A stretch of DNA of 64,000 bases from Caryophanales bacterium UBA5729 (GCA_002419505.1 DIGF01000012.1:124001-188000), one strand, 5' to 3'. Shown: positions 37,781 to 48,792, counted from the stretch's first letter. Program-made: numbers and translations. Notes: generated from the sequence alone by a model not told the origin.

Positions 37781-37987
37781 TTATTTTTCCTCTAAAATTT
37801 TGTCGATATTTTTTATGCGTGATTCTAATAGTTCTTTTTCCTTCAACAGTTCTTCTTTAGTATTTACGTAGTTTTGGTTGTAAAGTCCATTACCTCTACC
37901 ATATCCAAAACCTCTTACGCAATTACCCATTTTTCTACCAGTTAAAGGCCCGAAACCACTAGGTCCAGTTCCATCTCTTCTAGGCAT
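37781..37987 (-). CDS. DUF5320-family small protein
   Basis: A 68-residue protein starting at the ATG preceded by GGAGGTGGG; a longer frame upstream runs through an operator and is discounted. The N-terminus MPRRDGTGPSGFGPLTGRKM is diagnostic of the family, followed by Gly/Arg-rich sequence and a C-terminal coiled coil (LLKEKELLESRIKNIDKILE). The family always travels with NifX-like and ferredoxin-MinD genes; its function is unknown. It is the first gene of this operon. Confidence 0.85.
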   Translation of the reverse strand: MPRRDGTGPSGFGPLTGRKMGNCVRGFGYGRGNGLYNQNYVNTKEELLKEKELLESRIKNIDKILEEK

Positions 37988-38003
37988 AATCCCACCTCCA
38001 TAT

Positions 38004-38058
38004 TTGACATATGTCAATAACTACACCTATATTATATCACTAAAAAATTAGTTGTCAA
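38004..38058 (-). promoter_or_regulatory. Promoter and palindromic operator of the DUF5320-NifX-MinD operon
   Basis: On the minus strand TTGACA (38058-38053) and TATAAT (38036-38031) lie 16 bp apart. Downstream, TTGACATATGTCAA (38004-38017) is a perfect palindrome between the -10 box and the ribosome binding site. A repressor bound there would block transcription. The -35 box directly follows the arcA stop codon. Confidence 0.7.
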
Positions 38059-39285
38059 CTACTCTCTTAAAAAAGGCATCGACATACATCGCGGACCACC
38101 TCGGCCACGAGATAACTCACTGGAAGGCATTTTATGAATTTTTACTCCATGTTTCTCTAACAGTTTGTTTGTGATGTGATTTCTTTCATAAACAATTACT
38201 TCACCAGGCCTAATTACTATTGTATTTGCGCCGTCATTCCATTGTTCGCGATCACTTGCAACAGGATCGTCATCGCCGCCACAAGGAATCAAAGTGATTT
38301 TTTTATCTAAATATTTTGATAAAATATCATCAAGTTTTCCTTCTATAGGTAAAACTTTAAGCTTATTCTTGTGTTCTTTTGATCTAGTTATTTCATATGC
38401 TTTAATTTCGTGTCTCAATTCCTGATGAATTAAAAATTTGTCATAATCTACTTGGGTAAAAACAGTATCTAAGTGCATAAAAGCTCTGCTTTTAGGTATA
38501 TCAAAAGCTAAAACTGTCTCATAACTTGTTTTATTGAAATAAAATAAATTCTTAGCTAATTTTTCAATAGCGGCTGGATGTGTTCTTTCTGAAACTCCTA
38601 CTGCCAAAATTTTTTCATTCAAGACTAAAATATCTCCGCCTTCTAAAGTGGGAACCATTTGTCGATGATAAAAATGAGGAATTTCAGTTGACCCGTATAT
38701 TGGATGATACTTAAAAATATATTCGCCGTATATAGTCTCTCTAGCTCTAGTTATAGAGAACATTTTTGATATTGATACACCATTGCCTATAATTGAAAAA
38801 GGATCTCTAGTAAAATACAGGTTAGGCATTGGGTCTGTAACAAATGGATAATCTCTTATATAATCGGACAAAGTTCTTTTTGTGAAATTTGGAACTTGAT
38901 CTTTTCTAATTCCCGACATTGTTGCACTAATCATATTTTTAGTCGATTTCATCGATTTCAAATATTTGAATACCAATAATTTTAAAGTATCACTTGTAAC
39001 AGATGCTTCATCAATAAATTGATTAATAAAGCGATCTTTGATTTCCTCACTAGTTTCAAGTGCTTCGGCTACCAAATCTACTAAATAAAGTACTTCAACA
39101 CCATTTTTTCTAAAAATATCCGCAAAAGCATCATGTTCTTTTTGAGCCAAATCAAGCCATGGTATGTCATCAAATAAAAGTTGATTCAACCATTTAGGCG
39201 TGAGATTTTCTAACTCACCGCCAGGTCTGTGAAGCAATACTTTTTTTAATTCTCCAATTTCTGATTTTACGTTAAGTATATTCAT
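38059..39285 (-). CDS. arcA: Arginine deiminase
   Basis: A 408-residue enzyme, the usual length, that hydrolyses arginine to citrulline and ammonia. Family markers are LLHRPGGELENLTP at the N-terminus, NLYFTRDPF, LEGGDILVL, the catalytic His in HLDTVFTQVD and the nucleophilic Cys in GGPRCMSMPF. The other arc genes (ornithine transcarbamylase, carbamate kinase) are not adjacent, so ATP generation from arginine depends on genes outside this window. It follows tnaA by 15 bp and is probably co-transcribed. Confidence 0.96.
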   Translation of the reverse strand: MNILNVKSEIGELKKVLLHRPGGELENLTPKWLNQLLFDDIPWLDLAQKEHDAFADIFRKNGVEVLYLVDLVAEALETSEEIKDRFINQFIDEASVTSDTLKLLVFKYLKSMKSTKNMISATMSGIRKDQVPNFTKRTLSDYIRDYPFVTDPMPNLYFTRDPFSIIGNGVSISKMFSITRARETIYGEYIFKYHPIYGSTEIPHFYHRQMVPTLEGGDILVLNEKILAVGVSERTHPAAIEKLAKNLFYFNKTSYETVLAFDIPKSRAFMHLDTVFTQVDYDKFLIHQELRHEIKAYEITRSKEHKNKLKVLPIEGKLDDILSKYLDKKITLIPCGGDDDPVASDREQWNDGANTIVIRPGEVIVYERNHITNKLLEKHGVKIHKMPSSELSRGRGGPRCMSMPFLRE

Positions 39286-39300
39286 ACAATTGCCTCCTTA

Positions 39301-40683
39301 TTATTCTACAGGTTTAAATTCTGCAGTAAAGTGTCTAAGTATCGGTGATTCATATACAAACTCTAAACCTTTAAGTTTTGGCCCTCTTTCGGCTACTTTT
39401 ATCAAGCATTCAGCAACATAATTTAAATGTTCTAATGTGTAAGTTCTTCTAGGAATGGTAAGTCTAAGAAATTCTTTATCTGCTTTAAGATTCTCTTTTG
39501 TATCAATGTCTCTCCCTAGTAATAATGACCCAATCTCAACAGCTCTTATTCCACCTTCAAGATAAAGTTCGTTACAAATAACTTGTGCAGGAAATTGATT
39601 ATATGGTATCTGTGGACAAATTGCTCCGCAATCAACAAAAACTGCATGTCCTCCAGTAGGGTATTGAATCGGAACGTTACCAGCTCTCAATTTATCTCCT
39701 AGAAATCTTACTTCATCTAGCCTGTATTGCAAATAATCTTCCTCTAACGCTTCTTTTAGGCCAACAGCTAATGCATCCATGTCTCTTCCAGAAAGACCGC
39801 CATAGGTTGGAAAACCTTCCATAGGTATTATCCTTACTTGGCATTCTTTAAATAAATCCTCATTATCTTTTATAGCAATTAAACCGCCAATATTCACTAA
39901 ACCATCTTTTTTACTGCTCATTAGGAAAATATCCGCTAAATCAAAAGTTTCTTTTGCTATTTCGCGAATAGTTTTTTGACTATAGCTTTTTTCCCTAAGT
40001 TTTATAAAATAAGAGTTTTCTGCGTATCTAGCTCCATCAATCACGATAGGTATATTGTTTTCTCTAGCTATTTTATTGACTCCACGCATATTTTCTAAAG
40101 AGACAGGCTGTCCTCCCGCAGAGTTATTTGTTATGGTCATGATAATTCCTGCAATATTTTCTGGTTTCTTTTCTTTAATCAACGCTTGGAGTTTTACTAG
40201 ATCAAAATTACCTTTAAAAGGGTAATTTAAATCTAAATCAAAACATTCTTTACAGACGCAATCAATTGCTCTACCGCCAGCTAATTCAACGTGAGCTCGA
40301 GTTGTGTCGAAATGGATATTAGATATAACATACATGCCTTTCCGCTTAATCAAAGCGGGCAAAGCAACTTGCTCAGCTCCTCTTCCTTGGTGAGCTGGAA
40401 TTACATATTGATATCCTGTTATTTCTTTCACGGTTTCTTCCAAACGGAAAAAACTTCTCGATCCAGCATAAGCTTCATCGCCAATCATTAAAGCCGCCCA
40501 TTGAAAATGAGACATCGCTCCTGTCCCAGAATCAGTCAAAAGATCAATAAATACATCTTCAGATTTTAATCGAAAAGGATTATATCCCGCTTCTTTAAGT
40601 CTCTTTTCTCTTTCGCCTTTTTGTATCAATTTTATTGGTTCCACCATTTTAATTCTAAACGGCGGTAAAGAATATTTATTCAT
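39301..40683 (-). CDS. tnaA: Tryptophanase
   Basis: About 460 residues, a PLP-dependent beta-eliminating lyase. The PLP lysine is in [13 protein letters not shown]. Tryptophanase is preferred over tyrosine phenol-lyase. [10 protein letters not shown] keeps the FDTT aspartate, [15 protein letters not shown] matches the tryptophanase form, and the end reads RHFTAEF with His and not Phe. It yields indole, pyruvate and ammonia. The second of two adjacent ATGs is best placed after GGAGG. No TnaC-like leader or tnaB transporter is seen; arcA follows in the same operon. Confidence 0.9.
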   Translation of the reverse strand: MNKYSLPPFRIKMVEPIKLIQKGEREKRLKEAGYNPFRLKSEDVFIDLLTDSGTGAMSHFQWAALMIGDEAYAGSRSFFRLEETVKEITGYQYVIPAHQGRGAEQVALPALIKRKGMYVISNIHFDTTRAHVELAGGRAIDCVCKECFDLDLNYPFKGNFDLVKLQALIKEKKPENIAGIIMTITNNSAGGQPVSLENMRGVNKIARENNIPIVIDGARYAENSYFIKLREKSYSQKTIREIAKETFDLADIFLMSSKKDGLVNIGGLIAIKDNEDLFKECQVRIIPMEGFPTYGGLSGRDMDALAVGLKEALEEDYLQYRLDEVRFLGDKLRAGNVPIQYPTGGHAVFVDCGAICPQIPYNQFPAQVICNELYLEGGIRAVEIGSLLLGRDIDTKENLKADKEFLRLTIPRRTYTLEHLNYVAECLIKVAERGPKLKGLEFVYESPILRHFTAEFKPVE

Positions 40684-40738
40684 CATTTCCTCCTGTTTGT
40701 ATTCAGCTTCTTGTGAAAGCCCTTTCTTAACCTCTTCA

Positions 40739-40767
40739 ATTATACTATAAAAATAGGCCTTAGTAAA
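40739..40767 (-). promoter_or_regulatory. Promoter of tnaA-arcA
   Basis: On the minus strand TTTACT (40767-40762) and TATAAT (40744-40739) are 17 bp apart, about 55 bases upstream of the start codon. Confidence 0.65.
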
Positions 40768-40784
40768 TGAAAGATTAAATTAAA

Positions 40785-40807
40785 AAAGACTAGATTTTCT
40801 AGTCTTT
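40785..40807 (-). terminator. Terminator overlapping the Nudix gene stop
   Basis: AAAGACTAGA and TCTAGTCTTT form the hairpin, which includes the TAG stop codon of the Nudix gene. A-run at left gives a U-run on the minus strand. Confidence 0.8.
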
Positions 40808-41221
40808 CAATCTGAATATTTCGTCTTTATTAATTTTATAGATATGTACCATATGCCCAATATTACCTTCGCCTGCAAAAATACTGGTATCAAAAAAATC
40901 TTCATCTAAACTAACCCATTTTAATTTATGGATTTCTTCGATTAAACTAACTTCTTCTTCTAGTTTTCCTATAAAAACTAACATTTTCATGTTGATTGGG
41001 TGCCAAACAAAGTCCATAAAAGGAACTAAAGTTATTTCTTCTCTTTTTATACCCGTTTCCTCTAAAAGTTCACGATATGCGCTACTTAAATAATCTTCAT
41101 TTGCCTCAATTTTACCACCGACAAGATTGTATAAACCTTTATAAGGATTCCTTGATCTTAAACACATTAAAACCTTATCTTCTTTTTGGTTTAACACCAT
41201 AATCAAATTATACAAACGCAT
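40799..41221 (-). CDS. Nudix hydrolase (MutT-like)
   Basis: A 140-residue protein with a complete Nudix box, GGKIEANEDYLSSAYRELLE followed by ETGI (about 36-59), which binds Mg2+ and cleaves nucleoside diphosphate linkages. Homologues of this length are often called 8-oxo-dGTP diphosphatase. It ends the operon that starts with the DUF1295 gene and includes a photolyase, so a nucleotide-damage role is plausible. Confidence 0.88.
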   Translation of the reverse strand: MRLYNLIMVLNQKEDKVLMCLRSRNPYKGLYNLVGGKIEANEDYLSSAYRELLEETGIKREEITLVPFMDFVWHPINMKMLVFIGKLEEEVSLIEEIHKLKWVSLDEDFFDTSIFAGEGNIGHMVHIYKINKDEIFRLKD

Positions 41222-41224
41222 AGA

Positions 41225-41623
41225 TTACCAAATCCAATTATAAATTAGATATGTAAGCAAACTAATGCTGGTTGATAAAAAAGTACCCCAAATAAGATCT
41301 ACTATTGTAACTGTTATTGGCCAATCTTTCAATGTGGCTAGATTTGTCAAATCATAGGTTGCATAAGTCATAAAACCAAATAAGGCTCCAGCTAATAAAG
41401 CTTTACCAATGCTGCCAGAATCTATAGCTGGCATAATTACAAAGTAAACTAATCCTACAATAAATAACAAGTAAAATATACCAGCCGCAATGAAGTTGGG
41501 TTTTTCCGCCATTAAGTGACCAATCTGCGCCTTATAAAATTTAGGAGCTACTAAGCCAAGCCAAATCGCATCGATTGCCAAAAAAATAATGAAAGCCAAA
41601 ATATACATTTTTAAAAAACTCAT
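41225..41623 (-). CDS. DUF2177-family membrane protein
   Basis: A 132-residue protein with four membrane segments. Family marks are FLAIDAIWLGLVAPKFYKAQ near the N-terminus and FGFMTYATYDLTNLATLKDW in the third helix. The function of the family is unknown; it is frequently found near photolyase and DUF1295 genes. The ATG overlaps the photolyase stop by 4 bp. Confidence 0.85.
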   Translation of the reverse strand: MSFLKMYILAFIIFLAIDAIWLGLVAPKFYKAQIGHLMAEKPNFIAAGIFYLLFIVGLVYFVIMPAIDSGSIGKALLAGALFGFMTYATYDLTNLATLKDWPITVTIVDLIWGTFLSTSISLLTYLIYNWIW

Positions 41624-42861
41624 TTATTTTCCCTCTTTTCTATATCATTCATTTGTTTAACATATGATTGTATGTCAAATTTTCTTTCCAATCCATTAGC
41701 ATTCATATACCTGAGTTTTCCAAATATTTTCCTTTCCGGCCATGCTCGATCATGTTTTCCAAAACACCATGCTATTCCACAATACCCGTTAGGAGTCAAT
41801 CCATCGACAAAATAGTAATTATTTAATTCTATCGCAGTCCTATAAGCTTCTTCATAGTTATTGGACCACTCAATGATTTTTTTACACCAGTACATTCTCA
41901 TATAAGAGTGCATTCTTCCTAAATAAATCATTTCTTTCATAGCAGCATTAAAATATAGATCATGAGTATTAAAATTAATGTAATCATCTTTTGAATAAAT
42001 ATACTCTCTTTGATCTTTTAGATGATACTGCATGGAGTTATAAGCCCAATCATATGTCATATATTTAAACTCATAATATGTTGGATTATAATAGACAAAG
42101 TTATATGCTAGCTCTCTTCTAACTATCAATTCTTCGAGAAAGTCATCTTTGTTTGACCCTTTTGTTTTAGCGATTTTATTATAAATTGTCACTGGAGAAA
42201 TAAATCCATATTTTAAGTAAGAACTTAAAAGTGAAGTGTAACCTAAAGATGGATCGTTATGAAGATGATATTTCTCCAATTTATTATCAATGAAATCATC
42301 AAGTAAATTAAGGGCTTTTTCTTCGCCGAGTATAATTGGTGAATCAGACAAAACTTCTTGTCTATAATCATCAAACTTTGAGTTTATTTTACTCCGGATA
42401 GTTCTTGCGGAATATTCCTCCTTGTCAGAAGTTATTCTAACTGGAACAAATACATTCGCTTCAACTGAAAACATATTTATTTTTTCTTTATAAGCTTCTA
42501 TCCTAATTTTTTCATGCATGTCGATATCAAACTTTAAATATGCTTTATCAATAAAAACTGTATTGGTGTTTTTTATATACTCTCTAACATCGAAATCCCT
42601 TTTAAGATATTCGATATGTATGCTAAAATTCTTTAGTCTTTCAATAAGATTTTTTGTGTTTTCTTTGAAAAAATCAAGATTTCTAATATTTTCTTCATAA
42701 GGTTCTACTATTAATATCTTTAAAATTAAATTATTATCGGAAGTGAATTTGTGCGCTTCAAAAAGACTATAGTTGTTTTTTATCCTATAGCTTTTGGTCA
42801 TAAAATATATACAAACTGAATTACTATTTTCAAATGAGAGTATTGTTGCTATTCTGCTCAT
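41620..42861 (-). CDS. Class II CPD photolyase
   Basis: About 413 residues from the ATG that overlaps the preceding stop (ATGA). It repairs cyclobutane pyrimidine dimers with light and FADH-. The class II C-terminal domain is clear: [17 protein letters not shown], then [32 protein letters not shown] and [14 protein letters not shown]. The N-terminal antenna domain is divergent. Its presence means the cell meets light at times although the other genes indicate anaerobiosis. Confidence 0.9.
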   Translation of the reverse strand: MSRIATILSFENSNSVCIYFMTKSYRIKNNYSLFEAHKFTSDNNLILKILIVEPYEENIRNLDFFKENTKNLIERLKNFSIHIEYLKRDFDVREYIKNTNTVFIDKAYLKFDIDMHEKIRIEAYKEKINMFSVEANVFVPVRITSDKEEYSARTIRSKINSKFDDYRQEVLSDSPIILGEEKALNLLDDFIDNKLEKYHLHNDPSLGYTSLLSSYLKYGFISPVTIYNKIAKTKGSNKDDFLEELIVRRELAYNFVYYNPTYYEFKYMTYDWAYNSMQYHLKDQREYIYSKDDYINFNTHDLYFNAAMKEMIYLGRMHSYMRMYWCKKIIEWSNNYEEAYRTAIELNNYYFVDGLTPNGYCGIAWCFGKHDRAWPERKIFGKLRYMNANGLERKFDIQSYVKQMNDIEKRENK

Positions 42862-43655
42862 TTGTCTTTTTTTGGAAACCACGGAATGAATGCATTAGTC
42901 TTTCTTTCATATTCATCCCAACCAGGGCTTTCTTTCATTCTTTTTTCTAACAAAGGAACCCCGCTAACGAATCTTAGTAAATACGTAATTACAATAGGGC
43001 TTATTACAGCTATATATTTCCATGGGCTTGATACCGGCATCGCTAAAACAACAATAAAAATTCCCCACCACATTAAAGCTTCGCCAAAATAATTAGGATG
43101 TCTTGTATATTTCCATAGACCGGTAGTCATCAGTTTTTGAGTTTTATTTATATTGGCTATATGTTTTTTTAATTGACTATCTCCTACAACCTCAAAGAAA
43201 TAACCAATTAACCAAATAACTACTTCAATTATGACAAATACGATATAGGTAGGATTTTCAATTGTATATGAACCTAAAGTATTAACCCAATAAACACCTA
43301 AACCAACTACGAACATAAAAAAGCCTTGGAGCATGAATATTTGAAGAAAGGCTCTAGGCACAACCCACTTACCCCAATCTTCTCGCCACTTCTTATAACA
43401 AAAATCTTCTTCAGCAAAGATGTTTCGTTTAAGGATATGATAAAAAAGCCTTAACCCCCACAAACTTACTAAAATATTGACTATAAATTTTTCTAGGGCT
43501 GGTCCATAGATAAAAAATAATATCCACGAAGTTACAACAAAACCTAGTCCCCAACCGATATCGACAATACTGTTATTTTTAATAATTGTTGCTATAACAA
43601 AAAACACCATAAAGTAAATAAAAATTATTAAAGCAGCCCATTCCAAAAAAATCAT
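42858..43655 (-). CDS. DUF1295 / steroid 5-alpha-reductase-like membrane protein
   Basis: A 265-residue protein with about seven membrane segments. The C-terminal signature is [19 protein letters not shown], binding a nicotinamide cofactor in relatives (steroid reductase, isoprenylcysteine methyltransferase superfamily). The ATG lies right against the GGAG ribosome site; a TTG nine bases in is better spaced and may be the true start. It leads the photolyase operon. Substrate is unknown. Confidence 0.82.
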   Translation of the reverse strand: MIFLEWAALIIFIYFMVFFVIATIIKNNSIVDIGWGLGFVVTSWILFFIYGPALEKFIVNILVSLWGLRLFYHILKRNIFAEEDFCYKKWREDWGKWVVPRAFLQIFMLQGFFMFVVGLGVYWVNTLGSYTIENPTYIVFVIIEVVIWLIGYFFEVVGDSQLKKHIANINKTQKLMTTGLWKYTRHPNYFGEALMWWGIFIVVLAMPVSSPWKYIAVISPIVITYLLRFVSGVPLLEKRMKESPGWDEYERKTNAFIPWFPKKDK

Positions 43656-43659
43656 CTCC

Positions 43660-43725
43660 TTATTTTTTTATATAACCTATAGCTACAGTACCTTTTCCAC
43701 TGTGAATAGCAGTTGCACTAGACAC
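43660..43725 (-). pseudogene. Possible 3' remnant of a DegV-like gene
   Basis: Immediately after the copA stop and in the same frame, 21 codons read [21 protein letters not shown] and then a stop. The pattern resembles the C-terminal end of DegV-family fatty-acid-binding proteins. No start or other part is present, so it looks like a deletion remnant. Similarity is from memory of the family and is weak. Confidence 0.3.
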
Positions 43726-43728
43726 TTT

Positions 43729-46176
43729 TTATTGTTTTGGCTTAAATCTTTTAAGTCTTAATGCGTTTAGTACAACCGATACAGAACTAAAACTCATAGC
43801 TGCACCTGCGAACATTGGATTTAATAACGGTCCATTAAAAAGATATAAAATTCCCATAGCCATTGGAATTAATAAAATATTATATCCGAATGCCCAAAAT
43901 AAATTTTCTTTGATATTTTTAATCGTTTGTTTGCTTAATTCAATAGCTGTTACTACAGAATTCAAATCATCTTTCATTAAAACAACATCAGCAGATTCAA
44001 TTGCGACATCTGTACCCGTTCCTATTGCCATTCCTATATCAGCTTGAGCTAGAGCTGGAGCATCATTAATGCCATCACCAACCATAATAACCTTTTTACC
44101 CTCTTGTTGTAGTTTTTTTATTTCAGATGCTTTATCTTCTGGTAATACTTCGGCTAAGACTCGATCAATACCAACTTTTTTTGCCATCACTTCCGCCGTG
44201 ATTTTATTATCTCCCGTAATCATTATCACTTCTATTCCTAGCTTATGCAATTTAGCTACAGTATCTTTTGAGGTCTGTTTGACAATATCGGCTACAGCGA
44301 TAATTCCTGCTAAATTATTATCAATGGCAACAAACATTGGGGTTTTTGCGTTTTCTGCTAGACTTTGAATTTCCGATTCGAAATTCACTAAATCTACTTC
44401 GTTATCAATCATAAGTTTTTTATTACCAATTATTATTTTTTTGTTATTTACCTTTGCTTTGATACCGCCACCAGGAATGGCAAGAAAATCGAATACTTCA
44501 AAAAAGTTTAAATTTCTGCCTTCGGCTTCTTGAACTATTGCTTGAGCTAGAAGATGTTCAGAACCTTTTTCGGCTGATGCTGCATAAGTTAATAGCTCGT
44601 CTTCAGTTAATTTTGAAGTTATTATATCTGTCACTTTTGGTTTGCCTTCAGTGATAGTTCCTGTTTTATCAAAGACTATTGTTTTTACTTTATGGGTTAT
44701 TTCAAGAGCAGTACCGCTTTTAAATAATATTCCATATTCAGTACCTTTTCCTGTTCCTACCATAATCGCTGTCGGTGTTGCGAGCCCTAAAGCACAGGGA
44801 CAAGCAATAACTAAAACAGAAATAAAAATAGTTAAGGAAAAAATTAAATCTGTTTTAAATATAAACCAAACTAATCCTGATAGCGTTGCCAAAATAATGA
44901 CTATCGGTACAAAATACCCAGAAATTATATCAGCCATTTTAGATATTGGAGCTTTAGAGCCTTGTGCATCTTCAACTAATTTGATGATTTGTGAAAGCGT
45001 TGTATCTTTTCCAACCTTTGTTGCTTCATAAATTATTTGACCGTTCTTATTTATACTAGCTCCGATAACAAAATCGCCTTTTTGTTTTTCAACTGGAATG
45101 CTTTCACCTGTGATCATTGACTCATCAACGGAAGTAAAACCTTTTATAATAACACCATCTACTGGCATTTTTTCCCCAGGTTTGACGATAATTTTGTCTC
45201 CGACTTTAACATCATCTATTGAAATTTGAATTTCACCTGATTCCGCCATAATTCTAGCTGTCTTAGGCGACAAATCCATAAGTTTTTTTATTGCTTCTGA
45301 AGTTTTACCTTTAGAAAGCGTTTCAAAGTATTTACCTAAAGTAACTAATGTAATAATTACAGCTGCAGATTCAAAATATAGTTCGTGAACGTAAGAATGA
45401 TTACCAAACATTATCATAATAATTGCAAATATACCATATAGCATTGCTGCAGAAGTACCTATTGCAATTAAGGTATCCATGTTAGGGTGTTTTTTTATTA
45501 GCGCTCTAAACCCAACTGTATAAAATTTGCGACCAATAATAACGACTGGTAAAGCTAAAGCTAACTGAGCTAATCCATTATAGAGAGGATGCATCATCGG
45601 ATCTAGGATGCTTATTATCGGTATACCCAACATCACCCCCATTGATATATATAGCAGAGGTATGGTTAAAACTGCAGAAATAATAAACCGCTTTTTTAGA
45701 TTTTTTATCTGATGTTTTTTATTAATATTATCATAACTTCCAGAAGTTTTTTTAGCTTTATAACCAATAGATTCAATTGTTTTAATAATATCTTCAACTT
45801 GAATTTGACTTGAATTAAAATTAATAAAAGCTTTTTCTGAAGCTAAATTAACTTTCGAACTCAGAACGCCGGAAAGCTTTGAAGTAATATTTTCTACTGC
45901 AATCGCACAAGTTGCGCAAGTCATTCCGTCAATTTCTAATTCTAGTTTTTCTTCAACAAAAATTAAATTATATCCCAAATCTTTTATCTCTTCTGCGATA
46001 TCTTCAATTTTAACTATATTTTCATCAAAGCTGATATTTAGTTTCTCTGTTGCAAGATTAACGTTACTTTCTACTACTCCAGGCATTTTAGCAGTAACAT
46101 TCTCGATTGTCCTAGCGCATGTAGCGCAAGTCATCCCTTCAATCTTATAGTTATTCTTTATCATAAAATCACTCAC
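43729..46176 (-). CDS. copA: Copper-exporting P-type ATPase
   Basis: An 815-residue heavy-metal ATPase. Two N-terminal heavy-metal domains carry GMTCATCA (about residues 14-21 and 84-91). The transport motif is CPC in [13 protein letters not shown], the phosphorylation Asp is in [10 protein letters not shown], and the hinge is [13 protein letters not shown]. The normally invariant SEHPL reads SEHLL. The start may be GTG overlapping the csoR TGA or the ATG four codons on. It exports Cu+ and is controlled by CsoR encoded just upstream. Confidence 0.95.
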   Translation of the reverse strand: MSDFMIKNNYKIEGMTCATCARTIENVTAKMPGVVESNVNLATEKLNISFDENIVKIEDIAEEIKDLGYNLIFVEEKLELEIDGMTCATCAIAVENITSKLSGVLSSKVNLASEKAFINFNSSQIQVEDIIKTIESIGYKAKKTSGSYDNINKKHQIKNLKKRFIISAVLTIPLLYISMGVMLGIPIISILDPMMHPLYNGLAQLALALPVVIIGRKFYTVGFRALIKKHPNMDTLIAIGTSAAMLYGIFAIIMIMFGNHSYVHELYFESAAVIITLVTLGKYFETLSKGKTSEAIKKLMDLSPKTARIMAESGEIQISIDDVKVGDKIIVKPGEKMPVDGVIIKGFTSVDESMITGESIPVEKQKGDFVIGASINKNGQIIYEATKVGKDTTLSQIIKLVEDAQGSKAPISKMADIISGYFVPIVIILATLSGLVWFIFKTDLIFSLTIFISVLVIACPCALGLATPTAIMVGTGKGTEYGILFKSGTALEITHKVKTIVFDKTGTITEGKPKVTDIITSKLTEDELLTYAASAEKGSEHLLAQAIVQEAEGRNLNFFEVFDFLAIPGGGIKAKVNNKKIIIGNKKLMIDNEVDLVNFESEIQSLAENAKTPMFVAIDNNLAGIIAVADIVKQTSKDTVAKLHKLGIEVIMITGDNKITAEVMAKKVGIDRVLAEVLPEDKASEIKKLQQEGKKVIMVGDGINDAPALAQADIGMAIGTGTDVAIESADVVLMKDDLNSVVTAIELSKQTIKNIKENLFWAFGYNILLIPMAMGILYLFNGPLLNPMFAGAAMSFSSVSVVLNALRLKRFKPKQ

Positions 46177-46439
46177 TTACCTGTAAGCCTTGATAAAACA
46201 CTGGTAATTTCCTTGATTTTTTCATCAGCGTTATTGGCAATGAAAGCTTCTTTTACACAATGATTCATATGTTGTTCTAATACCAAAAGATTCGCTTTTT
46301 TTAAAAGCGATTGAACAGCCATAATTTGATTTGATATATCTATACAATATCGATTACTTTCAATCATTTCAATAATTGCTTTAATCTGACCTTGTGCAGT
46401 TTTTAAAGCCAGTGATGCTTTTTTTAATTCTTCGTTCAT
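46173..46439 (-). CDS. csoR: Copper-sensing repressor CsoR
   Basis: An 88-residue all-helical repressor, starting at the ATG preceded by GGAGG. The copper ligands are Cys in NRYCIDIS and the His-x3-Cys pair in [12 protein letters not shown], as in CsoR. Without copper it binds a GC-rich palindrome, which lies directly upstream of its own gene. The TGA stop overlaps the copA GTG, so both are made from one transcript. Confidence 0.93.
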   Translation of the reverse strand: MNEELKKASLALKTAQGQIKAIIEMIESNRYCIDISNQIMAVQSLLKKANLLVLEQHMNHCVKEAFIANNADEKIKEITSVLSRLTGK

Positions 46440-46452
46440 ATAATTAACCTCC

Positions 46453-46475
46453 ATACCCCCGATAGGGGGGGGTAA
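46453..46475. promoter_or_regulatory. CsoR operator
   Basis: TACCCCC-GATA-GGGGGGGGTA is a G/C-run palindrome very unlike the AT-rich surroundings and matches the known CsoR operator type. It lies between the -10 box and the csoR ribosome binding site. Confidence 0.85.
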
Positions 46476-46479
46476 TATA

Positions 46480-46508
46480 ATTATACTATTTTAAAAACTT
46501 TTTGTCCA
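46480..46508 (-). promoter_or_regulatory. Promoter of csoR-copA
   Basis: On the minus strand TGGACA (46508-46503) and TATAAT (46485-46480) are 17 bp apart, just upstream of the CsoR operator. Confidence 0.7.
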
Positions 46509-46535
46509 TTATTTATATAAATAATCGCTCTAGCC

Positions 46536-46565
46536 TTGACAAATATTTCTAAAAAAAACTATAAT
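46536..46565 (+). promoter_or_regulatory. Promoter of hppA
   Basis: A consensus TTGACA and TATAAT are 18 bp apart, about 30 bases before the start codon, divergent from csoR. Confidence 0.8.
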
Positions 46566-46594
46566 TAAAGCAGCGTACAAGAGAGGAAATGAAA

Positions 46595-48766
46595 ATGAGA
46601 ACAGCAATTTATTTAATTATTGGATTTGTAATTTCAATAGGAGCATTGGTATATGCTCTTTATTTGTATCGAAAAGTTCTTTCATTTGATGAAGGCGAGG
46701 AAAAAGTCAGAGAAATAAGCTCCTACATTAAAGAAGGAGCAGCTGCATTTCTTCGAAGCGAATATAAGGTAATATACACTTATATTGTGATTGCGACTAT
46801 TGCAATATTTGTCGGTTTTTACTTTGGATATGACACTTTATCAGGTTTGACCTCAAACAGCAATACTAACATTATTGTTGAACAAACCGAGTATTCAGCT
46901 TTGTTTTATGGTTTAGGTACATCTCTTTCTTTTTTATTAGGATCATTATTTAGTCTTTCCGCGGGATTTGTGGGAATGAAAAGTGCTACTAATGCAAATT
47001 CAAGAACCACTACCGCTGCTAAAGATAGCGGTATTGTCAAAGCTCTTGATGTTGCTTTTAAAGGTGGTGGCGTCATGGGAATGGCAGTAGTTGGTTTTGG
47101 TTTATTAGGTCTCTTTATCGTTATTTCACTTTCCCTTGCTATCGGCCTTGATGCTTATGAAGCAATCACTTATGCCGCCGGTTATAGCTTAGGAGCTTCT
47201 TCAATAGCGCTGTTTGGTCGTGTTGGTGGTGGGATTTACACTAAAGCCGCTGATGTAGCAGCTGATTTAGTAGGTAAAATTGAAAACAGCATCCCCGAGG
47301 ATGATCCTCGAAATCCGGCGGTAATCGCGGATAATGTCGGTGATAATGTCGGTGATGTTGCTGGTATGGGTAGCGATTTATTGGAATCATATGTTTCGAG
47401 TATTATTGGAGCAGCCACCATGGCAGCTTTAATCTTTACAGCCAGTCATAGAGTGAATGGTATATTATTCGTTTTAGCAATAGCATTTTCTGGCGTGTTA
47501 GCTTCAATGATTGGTTCTTTCTTCGTAAGAGGAAAAGAAGGTAAAAGCCCGTTTAAATCATTAAAAATGGGAACTTACGTAAGTGCTGGATTATTTATTA
47601 TATTTTCACTAATTATAAATATTCTGTTTTTAGATACTTTTGCTTCAGATCTTTATTATGATCAAAATAATGTTTTTATGAATGTTAGAAACTTTGCTTT
47701 TGGTCTCGCACCTTTTGCGAGTATTATTATCGGTTTAGCAGTGGGGGTTTTGATTGGCTTAGTTTCAGAATATTATACTTCCTCTGATTATCGTCATGTT
47801 AAAAACATTGCTAAGCAATCTCAAACTGGCCATGCTACAAATATAATAGCTGGTATGGCTACCGGAATGGAATCAACTTTAATACCGGTTTTAATTCTAG
47901 CTGGAGGAATTATCGGTTCATTCCTAGTTGGGGGATTATTTGGCGTTGGACTAGCAGCGGTAGGTATGTTATCAACTGCGGGTATAACAATCAGCGTCGA
48001 CGCATATGGTCCTATTGCGGATAATGCTGGCGGTATTGCTGAAATGAGCGGATTGGACAAAAGCGTTAGAGCTATTACCGATAAATTGGATTCCGTTGGC
48101 AACACCACTGCCGCAATTGAAAAAGGGTTTGCTATCGGTTCTGCAGCAATGACTGCAATTGCATTATTTAGTGCTTTTATTCGTAAAGCTGGTTTGTCTG
48201 CAATTGATGTTGCACAACCGAAAGTCATGGCTGGTTTAATTATTGGTGCAATGCTTGCATTTTTCTTCTCATCTTTAGTTATAAAGTCTGTTGGAAAAGC
48301 TGCTAACAAGATGATTGATGAAGTTCGTAGACAATATAAAGAAATGCCTGGCATCCTTGAATACAAGGAAAAACCTGATTACGCACAATGTGTTACAATT
48401 GCAACTAATGCTGCTTTGAAAGAAATGATGTTGCCAGCAATGTTAGCAATTATAACACCTCTTGCTGTTGGTTATATTTTTGGGTCTGAAGTTTTAGGCG
48501 GAATGTTAGCCGGAACCCTAGTTACTGGAATAATGTTAGCAATATTTATGGCTAATTCCGGTGGCGCTTGGGATAATGCTAAAAAATTAATTGAAACAGG
48601 AGAATACGGTGGTAAAGGCAGTGAAGCTCATAAAGCGGCTGTAACTGGAGATACAGTAGGTGATCCTTTTAAAGATACTGCTGGTCCATCAATTGATATT
48701 TTAATTAAGTTAATGACCACAATATCTCTTGTTTTCGCAGCGGCATTCGGATTAGGTTTATTTTAA
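46595..48766 (+). CDS. hppA: Membrane pyrophosphatase, K+-dependent, probably Na+-pumping
   Basis: About 723 residues with sixteen membrane helices. It hydrolyses pyrophosphate to drive ion export. Substrate-binding acidic motifs are [11 protein letters not shown] with [16 protein letters not shown] and, near the end, [16 protein letters not shown]. The potassium switch reads [10 protein letters not shown]; Ala there marks K+-dependent enzymes, most of which pump Na+. The second ATG is better spaced from GAGAGG than the first, two codons earlier. It would support a sodium economy with GltS-type symport. Confidence 0.95.
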   Translation: MRTAIYLIIGFVISIGALVYALYLYRKVLSFDEGEEKVREISSYIKEGAAAFLRSEYKVIYTYIVIATIAIFVGFYFGYDTLSGLTSNSNTNIIVEQTEYSALFYGLGTSLSFLLGSLFSLSAGFVGMKSATNANSRTTTAAKDSGIVKALDVAFKGGGVMGMAVVGFGLLGLFIVISLSLAIGLDAYEAITYAAGYSLGASSIALFGRVGGGIYTKAADVAADLVGKIENSIPEDDPRNPAVIADNVGDNVGDVAGMGSDLLESYVSSIIGAATMAALIFTASHRVNGILFVLAIAFSGVLASMIGSFFVRGKEGKSPFKSLKMGTYVSAGLFIIFSLIINILFLDTFASDLYYDQNNVFMNVRNFAFGLAPFASIIIGLAVGVLIGLVSEYYTSSDYRHVKNIAKQSQTGHATNIIAGMATGMESTLIPVLILAGGIIGSFLVGGLFGVGLAAVGMLSTAGITISVDAYGPIADNAGGIAEMSGLDKSVRAITDKLDSVGNTTAAIEKGFAIGSAAMTAIALFSAFIRKAGLSAIDVAQPKVMAGLIIGAMLAFFFSSLVIKSVGKAANKMIDEVRRQYKEMPGILEYKEKPDYAQCVTIATNAALKEMMLPAMLAIITPLAVGYIFGSEVLGGMLAGTLVTGIMLAIFMANSGGAWDNAKKLIETGEYGGKGSEAHKAAVTGDTVGDPFKDTAGPSIDILIKLMTTISLVFAAAFGLGLF

Positions 48767-48792
48767 TTAGAAAATTTAATTTAATATAAAAA

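Noticed and set aside
39301..40683. Tyrosine phenol-lyase
   Set aside because: [13 protein letters not shown] and RHFTA residues match the tryptophanase form of the family.
40684..40798. TnaC-like leader peptide before tnaA
   Set aside because: No short frame with the required Trp and Pro context was found; only a promoter is seen.
47821..48366. Long minus-strand frame inside hppA
   Set aside because: Shadow of the hppA coding frame; composition is low-complexity Ala/Pro/Ile and no start signal is seen.
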